DNA of 49,743 bases from Prochlorococcus sp. AG-347-E23. GTDB lineage: Bacteria > Cyanobacteriota > Cyanobacteriia > PCC-6307 > Cyanobiaceae. Position 1 is the stretch's first letter. Each line of letters opens with the position of its first letter. The DNA lies in NCBI GenBank assembly GCA_003281685.1, contig QCBH01000012.1, positions 1 to 49,743 on the forward strand. Reading direction: 5' to 3'. The notes beneath the pieces are model-generated. The model had not been told where the DNA came from. It made no database searches and saw only the letters and a program-made list of their open reading frames with translations. The position numbers were made by a program, and so were the translations under genes. This document shows, piece after piece, positions 28,047 through 38,300 of this stretch.

Positions 28047-29218
28047 TGGAAAATAATTTTATCTATTTTGATAATGCATCCACAACTCCATTATCTGAGA
28101 ATGTTTTAAATATAATTAATTCAACTTACAGGAGTTATTGGCATAACCCATCATCTACATATGAGCTAGGTATAAAATGCTCTACATATCTTGAAAAAAT
28201 TAGATCTAATATTGCTTATATATTTGAAGCAGATCCAGAGGATATAATTTTTACATCTGGTTCTTCTGAATCGATAAATATTGTATTTAATAATATTTAT
28301 GAGAACTTTAAAAATGGTAGAGTTGTTATTTCAAATGTTGAACATCAAGCAACAACTATTTGTGCTAATAAACTAAAAAAACAAAATTGGGATATTTGTG
28401 AATGGATGGTAAATAATGATGGAATTTTAAATATTTCTAATATCGATAAAATTTTAAATAATGATACTAAGCTTGCATCAATTATTTGGGGACAAAGTGA
28501 AATTGGGACAATACAACCTGTCCAATTTATTGGTTCCAAATGTGAAGAATCAAATATAATGTTTCATTTAGATGGAACTCAAATTTTAAGTAATGGAATA
28601 TTCAGTTGGAAAGATCTTAAATGTGATTTTTTAAGTTTATCTGCTCATAAATTTGGAGGTCCAAAAGGTATCGGTATTCTTTTAACAAAAGAAAAGTCTA
28701 GACAAATTTTAAAAAATAAAGACATATCACTTACTCAGGAATTTTCAATTAGACAAGGTACACAAGCTTTGCCATTAATCGCTGGAATGTATGAATCATT
28801 AAAAAATATTAAAGGAAAAATAAAATTACATGATTACATAACTGAATTTCCTTCGAATAATATTAATAAACTTAAAAATTATTTTTTTCAAAAAATTAAG
28901 GATAATAATCATATAAAGATTACGGGTAGTATTAACCATAGACTTCCCAATCATATTTCGTTTCTACTATTAAATAAACTATTTGAACCTATAAGGGCCT
29001 ATAAGATTGTTAATTTCATGTCTGAAAATAAAATAGCCATAAGTAGTGGAAGTGCTTGTTCAAGCTCATCTGGGAAACCTAGCTCAACACTTAAAAATAT
29101 TGGTTTAAAAGATGATGAACTATATTCAAATATTCGTGTTACTTTAGGTTCAATAAATAATAAATCAGAAATAGATAAATTTTTAGAACTTATTCAAATA
29201 TGTATTGACAAATTTTAA
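28046..29218 (+). CDS. Cysteine desulfurase (NifS/IscS family)
   Basis: A 390-residue PLP enzyme that removes sulfur from cysteine as a persulfide for Fe-S cluster and thiocofactor assembly. It begins IYFDNASTTPLSENV. The PLP lysine is K202 in SLSAHKFGGPKGIG, and the catalytic cysteine is C338 in SSGSACSSSSGKPS, in a long flexible loop characteristic of group I (NifS/IscS-like) rather than SufS enzymes. It overlaps dapF upstream and a DUF1995 gene downstream, both by a single base, and so is probably translated with them. Whether it is the main desulfurase or a second one cannot be judged from this window. Confidence 0.92.
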   Translation: MENNFIYFDNASTTPLSENVLNIINSTYRSYWHNPSSTYELGIKCSTYLEKIRSNIAYIFEADPEDIIFTSGSSESINIVFNNIYENFKNGRVVISNVEHQATTICANKLKKQNWDICEWMVNNDGILNISNIDKILNNDTKLASIIWGQSEIGTIQPVQFIGSKCEESNIMFHLDGTQILSNGIFSWKDLKCDFLSLSAHKFGGPKGIGILLTKEKSRQILKNKDISLTQEFSIRQGTQALPLIAGMYESLKNIKGKIKLHDYITEFPSNNINKLKNYFFQKIKDNNHIKITGSINHRLPNHISFLLLNKLFEPIRAYKIVNFMSENKIAISSGSACSSSSGKPSSTLKNIGLKDDELYSNIRVTLGSINNKSEIDKFLELIQICIDKF

Positions 29219-29844
29219 TGGAAACCAATTACAGACTACCTAAAGATTTAAATGAATCTCTTAAGAATATGGAGGATGCAATTATTCCAAGTTTATTAGA
29301 TTCAAATAAAAGATTTACTATAGAATTTAATTTTGAAGGATTGAAGTTTAACAGAATTGGAATAACTATCTACAAGATATTGTCTAGAAATAATAATGTA
29401 TTCATAACATTTGCTGATCAAGGTGCTGTGGCTTTGGCTCAAAGAGACTATCCAGATATTAAAGATAAAATCTTTACTTTTAAATCATTTAATGAATCAA
29501 ATAATATAAATAATATTGATAGTTCAATGATATCGATACTACCTCAGCCATATGATTTCGATTCATTTGAACCAATGTCTGATAATTATCAAGGTACGCA
29601 TTATTCATTAAATCCAAAATTTGAAGATGCAAATATTGGTATAGGAAGTGTTATTAGAGAGCGACGTAAAAACTTTGTCAAAACATGGAACAATATTTAT
29701 TTTCTTCAGCCTTTAAATAAAGCTGCTCTTATGCATATTTATCCAAATAACTGGTTGCTTTTCAAAGAAGAAAATAAAAGATATTTTTTTAAAAAAGAAT
29801 TTGAAATTAAACCCGACAATGAATCTATTTTTGTAAATTTATAG
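29218..29844 (+). CDS. DUF1995 family protein
   Basis: A 208-residue soluble protein of the cyanobacterial/plastid DUF1995 family. It has NYRLPKDLNESLKNMEDAIIPSLLD at the N-terminus, VFITFADQGAVALAQRDY in the middle and WNNIYFLQPLN near the C-terminus. Plant relatives (LPA3-type) are associated with photosystem II assembly; the function here is unknown. It is coupled to the upstream cysteine desulfurase by a TAATG overlap and is followed after one base by the PBP4 gene. Start is ATG at 29218. Confidence 0.8.
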   Translation: METNYRLPKDLNESLKNMEDAIIPSLLDSNKRFTIEFNFEGLKFNRIGITIYKILSRNNNVFITFADQGAVALAQRDYPDIKDKIFTFKSFNESNNINNIDSSMISILPQPYDFDSFEPMSDNYQGTHYSLNPKFEDANIGIGSVIRERRKNFVKTWNNIYFLQPLNKAALMHIYPNNWLLFKEENKRYFFKKEFEIKPDNESIFVNL

Positions 29845-29845
29845 A

Positions 29846-31069
29846 TTGAATGTGATAAAAAAAATTTATTCATTTTTCTTAATTGTTCTTGTATTAGTAA
29901 CATCTCCTTTCTTAATAAGATATTTACTAACAAATCAGAAAATAACTATTTTAAATAGTATTTATTTTAATTTCCCGGGAATAATTACTAAAAACAAAAT
30001 ATGTCCTACTTATGATGCTTTATTGAATCAAACGCTTGATGATTCTTTTAGTGTATCAATTATTAATAATAAAGGGGAAATTATAAGTTCCTACAATGAG
30101 GATGTTCCAAGGTTGCCAGCATCTAATCAAAAATTATTCTCATCAGCTTATGTTTTAAGTAAATATAAATTAAATAATAATTTAAAAACTTCCTTATTTA
30201 AAAATAAAAACGATTATTATTTACACGGTCAAGGTGATCCAGATCTTAATTATGAACATATAATCGAACTAATTTCTAATGTTAAAGAAAATAAAATTAT
30301 TAACTTTAATATCGTAGAAATTGATTCAAAATTATATTGGCCTAATGGTTGGACAAATACTGATAAACTTTACGAATATGGATCTCCAATTACATCTCTT
30401 GCAATAGAAAGTAATCACAATAAATATGATGATATTTATGCATTAAAAAATTTTATTAAAAAATATTTAAAAAATAAATTTCCAAATTCAAAAATATATA
30501 TAGATTTTTTGGATTCAGAAAAAACTTTTTATTTAAAAAATATTAAAGAGATAAATAAAATATATTCAACCCCGATTCTTTCATTATTAACTCTAACAAA
30601 TTCTGAAAGCCATAATTTTACAGCTGAATCTCTCTTTAAAAATGCCTCAAATACATGGAACGATAATGACTATATAAAATTGAAAAGATGGCTAGAAAAA
30701 AAAGGCCTCCCAGCAACTAATGCATACTTTGCAGATGCTAGTGGATTGTCTCGAAAAAATAAAATTACAACAAAGTTAGTTGTATTGTTTTTAGATAAAA
30801 TGAGATATTTTAATGATTTTAAAGCTTATCAATCTACACTTTCAATTGCGGGAGTAAGAGGAACATTAGCTAAAAGATTTGTAAATAGTGAATTATCTGG
30901 AAAGTTTTTTGGCAAAACTGGGACACTTTCAAATGTTTTTGCATTATCTGGCTTTTTATATAAAAATGAAAAGCCAATAATTATAAGCATTATCCAAAAT
31001 TCTAATAAAATTGATAAAGAAAAAGCTTTTAAATTATTACGTGATCTTTATTACTTAAAATCTTGTTAA
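29846..31069 (+). CDS. D-alanyl-D-alanine carboxypeptidase/endopeptidase (PBP4 family)
   Basis: A 407-residue penicillin-binding protein of the S13/DacB class. An N-terminal membrane segment (about residues 7-28) anchors or exports it to the periplasm. The serine-hydrolase motifs are complete: SxxK with S93 and K96 in PASNQKLFS, SxN in SESHNFTAESL, and KTG in FFGKTGTLSNVFALSGF. It trims or cleaves peptidoglycan cross-links. The start is TTG at 29846 or GTG at 29852; both avoid overlap with the upstream stop. A nearby ATG is out of frame. It converges on coaD. Together with dapF, this operon contains two wall-related functions. Confidence 0.9.
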   Translation: MNVIKKIYSFFLIVLVLVTSPFLIRYLLTNQKITILNSIYFNFPGIITKNKICPTYDALLNQTLDDSFSVSIINNKGEIISSYNEDVPRLPASNQKLFSSAYVLSKYKLNNNLKTSLFKNKNDYYLHGQGDPDLNYEHIIELISNVKENKIINFNIVEIDSKLYWPNGWTNTDKLYEYGSPITSLAIESNHNKYDDIYALKNFIKKYLKNKFPNSKIYIDFLDSEKTFYLKNIKEINKIYSTPILSLLTLTNSESHNFTAESLFKNASNTWNDNDYIKLKRWLEKKGLPATNAYFADASGLSRKNKITTKLVVLFLDKMRYFNDFKAYQSTLSIAGVRGTLAKRFVNSELSGKFFGKTGTLSNVFALSGFLYKNEKPIIISIIQNSNKIDKEKAFKLLRDLYYLKSC

Positions 31070-31077
31070 TAAAAATA

Positions 31078-31551
31078 TTATTTAAAATATTCTTTTAAAT
31101 CCCTCTCAACAGAGGGGGGTACCATGTGATTAATTTCACCACCAAATTTTGCAACTTCTTTTACTAAAGAACTACTAAGAAAACTATAATTTGTATTTGT
31201 CGATAAAAATATAGTTTCAATATCATTATTAAGAGATTTATTTGTATGAGAGATCTGAAGTTCATACTCAAAATCACTCATTGCTCTTAAGCCTCTAAGA
31301 ATAAGATTAGCTTTTAGATCATTTGCACAATCAACAGTTAGACCAGAATAAGAAATAACATCAATATTAGGTAAATGAGAAAGAGAATTTTTTATTTGTA
31401 TTATTCTTCTTTCAAGATTAAATGTTGGTGTTTTAGAAGTATTTTCTAAAACAGCAACTACTAGATTGCCAAATATTTTTTCAGCCCTTTCTATTACATC
31501 AAGATGCCCGTTTGTTAAAGGATCAAATGTACCTGGATAAAGAATTTTCAT
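31078..31551 (-). CDS. coaD: Phosphopantetheine adenylyltransferase
   Basis: A 157-residue hexameric enzyme making dephospho-CoA from 4'-phosphopantetheine and ATP. The nucleotidyltransferase motif [17 protein letters not shown] includes H18. Also visible are [17 protein letters not shown] and the late motif [21 protein letters not shown], all highly typical. Length is normal. It converges with the PBP4 gene (8 bp between) and diverges from the flavin reductase gene. Start is ATG at 31551. Confidence 0.97.
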   Translation of the reverse strand: MKILYPGTFDPLTNGHLDVIERAEKIFGNLVVAVLENTSKTPTFNLERRIIQIKNSLSHLPNIDVISYSGLTVDCANDLKANLILRGLRAMSDFEYELQISHTNKSLNNDIETIFLSTNTNYSFLSSSLVKEVAKFGGEINHMVPPSVERDLKEYFK

Positions 31552-31610
31552 GAATTTATTATGATCGAATAAGAAATTTAGTTAAAATAAGATTATTAGA
31601 TAAATCAATT

Positions 31611-32099
31611 ATGACATTAAATCTAGAAGCAAAAAAAATCTTATTAAGAAAAATACCTCACGGATTATTTATTTGTGGCGTTAGAGACGAGGATAAAAAT
31701 GAAGTGAATGGATTTACTGCAAGTTGGGTGACTCAAGGTTCATTCACACCACCATTAGTTGTAATGGCTGTTAGAGCAGAGGGTTCTAGTCATGAAATAA
31801 TAAAGTCCACTAATAAGTTCTCATTAAATGTGCTTAAAAGTGATCAAAAGGATCTAGCAGCTGTTTTCTTTAAACCTCAAAAAGCATTAGGAGGTAGATT
31901 TGAATCTGTTGAATTTAATTTAGGTGAGCTTGGATTGCCTATTTTAGTTGATAGTGTTGGTGGAGTTGAATGTAATGTTATTGGAAGTGTTATCCATGGA
32001 GACCATACCGTTTTTGTAGGAGAGGTTCAATCTGCTTATCTGAATAATGATGTTGATTCACTAAATTTATCTTCAACTGGCTGGAATTATGGAGGGTAA
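31611..32099 (+). CDS. Flavin reductase-like domain protein
   Basis: A 162-residue FMN-binding split-barrel protein of the flavin reductase family. It begins LRKIPHGLFICGVR, then FTASWVTQGSFTPPLVVMAV, a typical flavin-binding stretch, and HTVFVGEVQSAYL near the end. Very similar domains are fused to the C-terminus of cyanobacterial flavodiiron proteins. Here it stands alone, so it may reduce free flavin or act with another oxidoreductase. It is 9 bp upstream of uvrC and probably co-transcribed. Start is ATG at 31611. Confidence 0.85.
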   Translation: MTLNLEAKKILLRKIPHGLFICGVRDEDKNEVNGFTASWVTQGSFTPPLVVMAVRAEGSSHEIIKSTNKFSLNVLKSDQKDLAAVFFKPQKALGGRFESVEFNLGELGLPILVDSVGGVECNVIGSVIHGDHTVFVGEVQSAYLNNDVDSLNLSSTGWNYGG

Positions 32100-32108
32100 T
32101 CACTATAA

Positions 32109-34067
32109 ATGAGTAATTCCTCTATCGAAAAAATAAATAACAAATATAATTTTAAAATTGAATATAAATTAATTAATAATAAGGAGTTATTAAAATCAAG
32201 ATTATCCGAAATTCCAAAGTCATCTGGTTGTTATCTTTTTAAAGATATTGATAATAACTTACTTTATATAGGTAAATCTAAAAAACTACGCAGCAGAGTA
32301 AGTAGTTATTTCAATAATTATTCAGATTTAACTCCCCGATTAAGTTTGATGGTTCGTCAAATAACTGAAATAGAAATTATAGTCACAGATAGCGAATATG
32401 AAGCATTAAACTTAGAGTCAAATTTAATTAAAACAAACAAACCATACTTTAATATTCTTTTAAAGGATGATAAGAAATATCCATATCTTTGCATAACTTG
32501 GAGTGAAAAATATCCCCGAATATTTATTACAAGAAGAAGAAGAAATAGAAACAATTTAGATAGATATTATGGACCTTATGTAGATGTCGGATTATTAAGG
32601 AGAACATTATTTACGATAAAAAAAATATTTCCACTTAGACAAAGACCAAGGCCAGTCTATAAAGATAGAACTTGTTTGAATTATTCAATAGGAAGATGTC
32701 CAGGTGTTTGCCAAGAAGTTATATCATCTGACGATTATAAAAAAATAATGAAACAAGTATCTATGATATTTCAGGGAAGAAATGATGACTTAGAAATATT
32801 TTTACAAAAAAAAATGTTGCAATTTTCAAATGATTTAGATTATGAGAATGCAGCAAAAATAAGGGACCAAATTACAGGATTAAAATTATTAACTGAATCA
32901 CAAAAGATATCAATCCCAGATTCTTCAATTAATAGAGATATCTTTGGAATAGTTTCAGAAAAAAATGTCGCAAGTATACAAATTTTTCAAATGAGATCTG
33001 GAAAGCTCATTGGGAGAATTGGATATAGTCAAAAATTAAATAATGAAGATGAAAATCTTATTCTACAAAAGGTATTAGAAGAGCATTATATGAATGTAGA
33101 AGGCGTAGAAATACCATCAGAAATTCTTATTCAATATAACCTTCCAAAACAAGAAACCATAGAGGATTGGTTAACGGAGCTAAGAAAAAAGAAAGTAAAA
33201 ATATTAATCCCAAAAAGAAATAGAAAACATGAAACTGTAGAAATGGTTTTAAAAAATTCGAAATTGGAATTAGATAGAATATTAAATGGTATACAAGATA
33301 ATGAATCATCAATTGAGGATCTTGCCCAAATACTTGAATTAAGCGAACAACCTAAAAGAATTGAAGGTTATGATATAAGCCATATTCAAGGAAGTGACCC
33401 TGTTGCATCACAAGTCGTTTTTATTGATGGGATTCCTTCTAAACAGAATTATAGGAAATATAAAATTAAAGATCCAAATGTTTTTGTAGGACATAGTGAT
33501 GATTTTGCTTCGATATATGAAGTAATACATAGAAGGTTTAGAAAATGGTCAAGATTTAAAAAAAGCGGAGGAGATTTTTCAATATTAAATGATAAAACGA
33601 ATAGTAAATTAGACAATGAACTTCTATCAGATTGGCCTGATTTAATAATGATTGACGGAGGTAAAGGGCAGTTAAATGCTGCTATTAAAGCATTAAAAGA
33701 ATTAAATCTTGAGGAGGAAGTTACTATATGTTCATTGGCAAAAAAAAATGAAGAAATATTTATTCCTGGATTTAATAAGTCTCTTGATACTGATGAAAAT
33801 CAAAAAGGAGTTCTTTTATTAAGAAGGGTTAGAGATGAAGCACATAGATTTGCATTATCTTTTCATAGAGACAAAAGATCTAAGCGAATGAATAGATCAC
33901 AATTGTCCCAAATCAGTGGATTAGGACCATCAAGAATAAGAGAATTGCTTGAGCATTTTAAATCAATAGACGCGATAAGAATAGCTAGTAAAGAGGATTT
34001 ATCAAAAGTTAAAGGACTTGGAAAAAATTCAGTAAATGATATATATGAATATTTTCACGAGTTATAA
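32109..34067 (+). CDS. uvrC: Excinuclease ABC subunit C
   Basis: A 652-residue UvrC, the dual-incision nuclease of nucleotide excision repair. The N-terminal GIY-YIG nuclease is seen as SGCYLFKDIDNNLLYIGKSKKLRSRVSSYF around residues 38-67 (first incision). A cysteine-bearing segment RTCLNYSIGRCPGVC, a UVR motif near DYENAAKIRDQI, the RNase H-like second nuclease with GYDISHIQGSDPVASQVVF and MIDGGKGQLNAA, and tandem HhH motifs at the end (LSQISGLGPSRIRELLEHF, KVKGLGKNSVNDIYEYF) follow. Nothing is missing. Start is ATG at 32109. No LexA-type box was identified just upstream. Confidence 0.97.
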   Translation: MSNSSIEKINNKYNFKIEYKLINNKELLKSRLSEIPKSSGCYLFKDIDNNLLYIGKSKKLRSRVSSYFNNYSDLTPRLSLMVRQITEIEIIVTDSEYEALNLESNLIKTNKPYFNILLKDDKKYPYLCITWSEKYPRIFITRRRRNRNNLDRYYGPYVDVGLLRRTLFTIKKIFPLRQRPRPVYKDRTCLNYSIGRCPGVCQEVISSDDYKKIMKQVSMIFQGRNDDLEIFLQKKMLQFSNDLDYENAAKIRDQITGLKLLTESQKISIPDSSINRDIFGIVSEKNVASIQIFQMRSGKLIGRIGYSQKLNNEDENLILQKVLEEHYMNVEGVEIPSEILIQYNLPKQETIEDWLTELRKKKVKILIPKRNRKHETVEMVLKNSKLELDRILNGIQDNESSIEDLAQILELSEQPKRIEGYDISHIQGSDPVASQVVFIDGIPSKQNYRKYKIKDPNVFVGHSDDFASIYEVIHRRFRKWSRFKKSGGDFSILNDKTNSKLDNELLSDWPDLIMIDGGKGQLNAAIKALKELNLEEEVTICSLAKKNEEIFIPGFNKSLDTDENQKGVLLLRRVRDEAHRFALSFHRDKRSKRMNRSQLSQISGLGPSRIRELLEHFKSIDAIRIASKEDLSKVKGLGKNSVNDIYEYFHEL

Positions 34068-34155
34068 ATATTAATTAATTTTTGAAAAATAGATTTCTTG
34101 ATATTGTTAAATATAACTATATTAAAAATATATATTTTTTAATAAATCTAGTAAT

Positions 34156-34722
34156 TTGGCAGCTGAAGCATATCTCTGGTTTAAATCACTTCACATTATG
34201 GGAGTAATCGTTTGGTTTGCGGGACTTTTTTATTTAGTAAGACTTTTTATATATCATGAAGAATCTAAAAATATGGATAATGAATTAAAAATTGCCTTTA
34301 ATAAACAATACACATTGATGGAAAAAAGGCTAGCGAATATAATCACAACACCTGGGATGATATTAGCTTTAAGTATGGCTATATGCATGGTTATTATGCA
34401 ACCAAGTTGGTTAAGTGAGAAGTGGTTGCAAATTAAAATCTCTTTTGTTTTAGCATTAGTAATTTATCATTCTTATTGTTATAAAATAATGTATTCATTA
34501 CAAAATGGTACTTCAACCATTTCAGCAAAAAACCTTAGATTATTAAATGAATTGCCTACTTTATTATTATTTATAATTGTACTTTTAGTTATTTTTAAAA
34601 ATAATTTTCCAACTAGTGTTGCTACATGGAGCGTAGTTGGACTAATTATTTTCATGTTGGCTTCAATACAATTATATGCAAAGATTAGAAAGAAAAATGA
34701 GAATTCATTAAGTAATGAATAG
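34156..34722 (+). CDS. hemJ: Protoporphyrinogen IX oxidase HemJ
   Basis: A 188-residue membrane protein with four predicted helices. It shows the HemJ (UPF0093) signature AYLWFKSLHIMGVIVWFAGLFYLVRLFIYH, with a conserved His and Arg in the first helix, and later YTLMEKRLANIITTPGMIL and WLQIKISFVLALVIYH. HemJ oxidises protoporphyrinogen IX to protoporphyrin IX for haem and chlorophyll in most cyanobacteria. The start codon is TTG at 34156; no ATG precedes the first helix. Its 3' end overlaps the PHP phosphoesterase gene by 8 bp, so the two are likely co-expressed. Confidence 0.9.
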   Translation: MAAEAYLWFKSLHIMGVIVWFAGLFYLVRLFIYHEESKNMDNELKIAFNKQYTLMEKRLANIITTPGMILALSMAICMVIMQPSWLSEKWLQIKISFVLALVIYHSYCYKIMYSLQNGTSTISAKNLRLLNELPTLLLFIIVLLVIFKNNFPTSVATWSVVGLIIFMLASIQLYAKIRKKNENSLSNE

Positions 34723-35362
34723 GGAAGACTTAGTAAAATTAACTTCTAATATTAATAAAAATAGTTGTCCTAAAAATATTAATTTTCACTGTCATACAAA
34801 ATTTAGTGATGGAAGTCTAGAACCATATGAACTTTTAGAACAAGCTTATAAAAATAACTTGAAATTTTTATCAATAACCGATCATCATACAATTAAAGCT
34901 CATGAATATATAAAAAAAAATAATATACTCAAAAATTATCCTAAAGATTCTTTTACATTAATTTCGGGAATAGAAATTAATTGTTTGATTCTAGGATGTT
35001 TAGTACATGTAATAGGATTGGGAATAGATATAAAAAGTAAATACCTAAATCCCTACATCCTTGGAGAGTCTCCAATAGGTAATGATTTAAATATTAAATC
35101 AGTTATTAAAGCAATAAATTTAGCTGGTGGTTTATCATTTCTTGCTCATCCAGCGAGATACAGGATTCCCTTTTATAAATTAATTCCAGAGGCCAAAATA
35201 CAAGGTATTGATGGAATAGAGGTTTGGTACGATTATGAACTTAATGAAGTATGGAATCCTAGTTTATTTGTATGTTCAGAAATAGATAAATTAGCAGATA
35301 AATATTCAATGCTAAAAACATGCGGAACAGATAGTCATGGATTTTCGCTATTAGGTAGATAA
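34715..35362 (+). CDS. PHP-domain metal-dependent phosphoesterase
   Basis: A 215-residue PHP (polymerase and histidinol phosphatase) domain protein. The trinuclear metal ligands are visible: NFHCHTKFSDGS near residue 26, LSITDHHTIKAH near 50, ISGIEINC near 85, VIGLGID, FLAHPARYR near 145 and CGTDSHG near 207. YciV/RnaA-like relatives hydrolyse 3',5'-nucleoside bisphosphates or short RNA from the 5' end; others are histidinol phosphatases. The compact size and motif order favour the YciV-type group, but the substrate is uncertain. It overlaps hemJ and converges on cobN with 1 bp between stops. Confidence 0.85.
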   Translation: MNREDLVKLTSNINKNSCPKNINFHCHTKFSDGSLEPYELLEQAYKNNLKFLSITDHHTIKAHEYIKKNNILKNYPKDSFTLISGIEINCLILGCLVHVIGLGIDIKSKYLNPYILGESPIGNDLNIKSVIKAINLAGGLSFLAHPARYRIPFYKLIPEAKIQGIDGIEVWYDYELNEVWNPSLFVCSEIDKLADKYSMLKTCGTDSHGFSLLGR

Positions 35363-35363
35363 T

Positions 35364-38300
35364 TCAGAATTCGTTTTTTTCAATTATTGAATCAGTATTT
35401 ATAATTATGTTCTTTAAATTTTTAATGACATCTGATGAACAATTATTCCACATTTTTCTATTGATAATTTCAAGAAATCTTTGTGCAATATCTCTTAAAG
35501 CCCATGGATTATTCTCTAGAATGAAATTCTTAAGATTCAAATCACATAACCATGATTTATAAACTTCCTCATAACACCAATCGGAGACAACTTCAGTAGA
35601 AGCATCAAAAGCATATAAGTAATCTAGTGTAGCTGAAAATTCAAACGCTCCTTTATAACCATTATCCTTCATTCCATTTATCCATTTAGGGTTAAGTATT
35701 CTTGATATAACAACTTTAGTAATTTCATCTTGTAATTTTGAAATTTTTGATAATCCAAATTTTGATAAATCACCATGATACATTTCAGGTAATTTACCGC
35801 TCAATTTTTTTACTGCTGAAGATAATCCTCCCTGAAACTGATAATAATCATCAGAATCTAAAATATCATGTTCCTTATTATCTTGGTTATGAACAACTAA
35901 CTGCACATTTTTAAGAGCATTTTCTAATGATTTTTTATCCTCTATAGGTTCAAGATTATCACTGTAAATCCACTTACTCCAATTAAGAAAAGATTCTCCA
36001 AAATCATCAATATTTTCCCAATTAGAATTTGAAATTAGTTCTTGCAGACCAGCTCCATATGAACCTGGGGCTGACCCAAATATACGATAAATTGAATCAC
36101 CATTCCTTGATGCCCCAGCAAGAGGGTTAAATTTATCATCCTCATTAAGATTAGAAACAAGATTTATTGCTTTAGAAGTTAATTTAACTAACTGTGGAAA
36201 TGCATCTCTAAACATTCCCGAAATCCTTAAAGTAACATCAACCCTTGGTCTTTCGAGAACAGATAAAGGAATGATTTCTAGATCAACTACTCTTCTTGAA
36301 GGCCCATCCCAAATAGGCTGAACTCCTAATAAATATAGTATTTGACAAATGTCTTCACCACCATTTCTCATTGTGGATGTTGCCCATACAGATATTGCTA
36401 TATTTTTTAAATCTTCTCCATTATCTTGTTTGTATAAATCAAGAATTTGTGAAGCGGACTGACAACCAACACTCCATGCTGATTCAGTTGGCAGTCCTCT
36501 CGAATCAATTGAAAAGAAATTTTTACCTGTGGGTAAAGCTTCAGTTTTACCTCTCGTAGGGGCTCCAGATGGACCACTTTTTACATATTGTCCATTTAAT
36601 GAATTAATAAATGATAATTTCTCATTATATGAAGAATTTATGATTGGATATAGAATCTCCTTTTTTAATAATAAAAAATATTTATTATGTTTTTTTTCAT
36701 TAAAGAAAAAGTCTATTATTTTCTGATTTTTATATTTTTCTAGATTTTTTATATTAGTATTCTTTTTGTAAAAAAACAAATATATTAAATACTTTGCTTG
36801 TTGTTCCAAAAAATCAATAGCCATTCTAAAGTTTAAAATGTTTTTGTTGGAAAAAGTCAATAATATTTTTTTATCCTTTTCACTTAACATTTGATCATAT
36901 TGATTTGTCCAAGGATTCAAATCTAGTTTTAAATGTTTTGCTATATATTGAATAACACCAATTCGGTTGGCATTTGGTACTCTTGCAATACACAAGAATA
37001 AATTTATTTCATTAGTGTCATTCTGCCTATTGCCAAAAATATGCAAACCTGTCCTAATTTGAGATTCTTTAACTTTGCAAAGAAAGGAATCAATTTCTTC
37101 TATTTGATTATTTTTATTCTTTAAAGTAATTTCGCTAAAATCTTTTTTAATTAATTCAAAAATGGATTTTTCTATTATTTCAATCCGATTAGAATTTAAT
37201 AATTTTGCTTCAAAATATTCGTCTAAATAATTTTCTAATATTGAATATTTTCCATATAATTCTGACCTATCCAAAGGAGGGGTTAAATGATCAATAATTG
37301 TTGCAGCAGTTCTTCTTTTAGCTTGGGATCCTTCTCCAGGATCATTTACGATAAATGGATATATGTTTGGTATTGCTGGACAAATAATATTTGGAAAACA
37401 TTTATTGCTGAGTCCTATAGATTTACCAGGTAACCATTCAACAGTCCCATGTTTACCAATATGGCAAATAGCATTTGCATTAAAAACTTTTTCAATCCAA
37501 AAATATTGTGCTAAATATCTATGGGGAGGTGGAAGATCGGGAGAATGAATATCTCTATCAGTGAAAGCGTCATAACCTCGTTGAGGTTGAATCAATAATG
37601 TTATTTTTCCAAATCTTATACCATTTATTGAGAAGCCTTTATTATCTAGATCGATAGCATCAGATGGTTTACCCCAACGACTAACAATAATATTTTTGGG
37701 ATCAAGTTCTAAATAATTCCAATATTTTAAATATTCACTAAGTGGTAAGTAATCTAATGGTTTATTATTTTGAGATTCAATATCATTAGTTCTAGTTTTT
37801 ATAAGAATTGACATTAATTCCGAAGAATCTTGAGGATAATTACAAGATCCAAGGTCATAACCTTCTTCTTTTAACCAATTAAGAATATTTATTATTGAAG
37901 ATGGTGTATTTAGACCAACGCCATTACCGATTCTTCCGTTCTTTACTGGATAATTACTTATTACTAAACAAATTCTTTTATCAAAATTATTAAGTTTCTG
38001 AAGTTTCACATAATTTGTTGCAAATTTTGAAATCCATTGAATACCTACTTGATCAGCTTTGTAACTAGTTATTTCACTATATAATGTATTTTTCTTAGAA
38101 ATTATTTCTTTAAATGCTGAAGGACAGGTAGTAATTCTTCCATCAAATTCGGGAATAATTATTTGCATTAATAAATCAGATGAATTCATTCCAATAGATG
38201 AATTTAACCACTTTTTTCTTGATCTATTAGAAGAAAGAAGTTGTAAAATTGGAATTTTAAGAGAAGTAAAAATATTTGTTGAATTTTCAATTAAATTGTT

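Noticed and set aside
32100..32108. LexA-controlled uvrC
   Set aside because: The gap to the flavin reductase gene is 9 bp and no LexA-type box was seen there.
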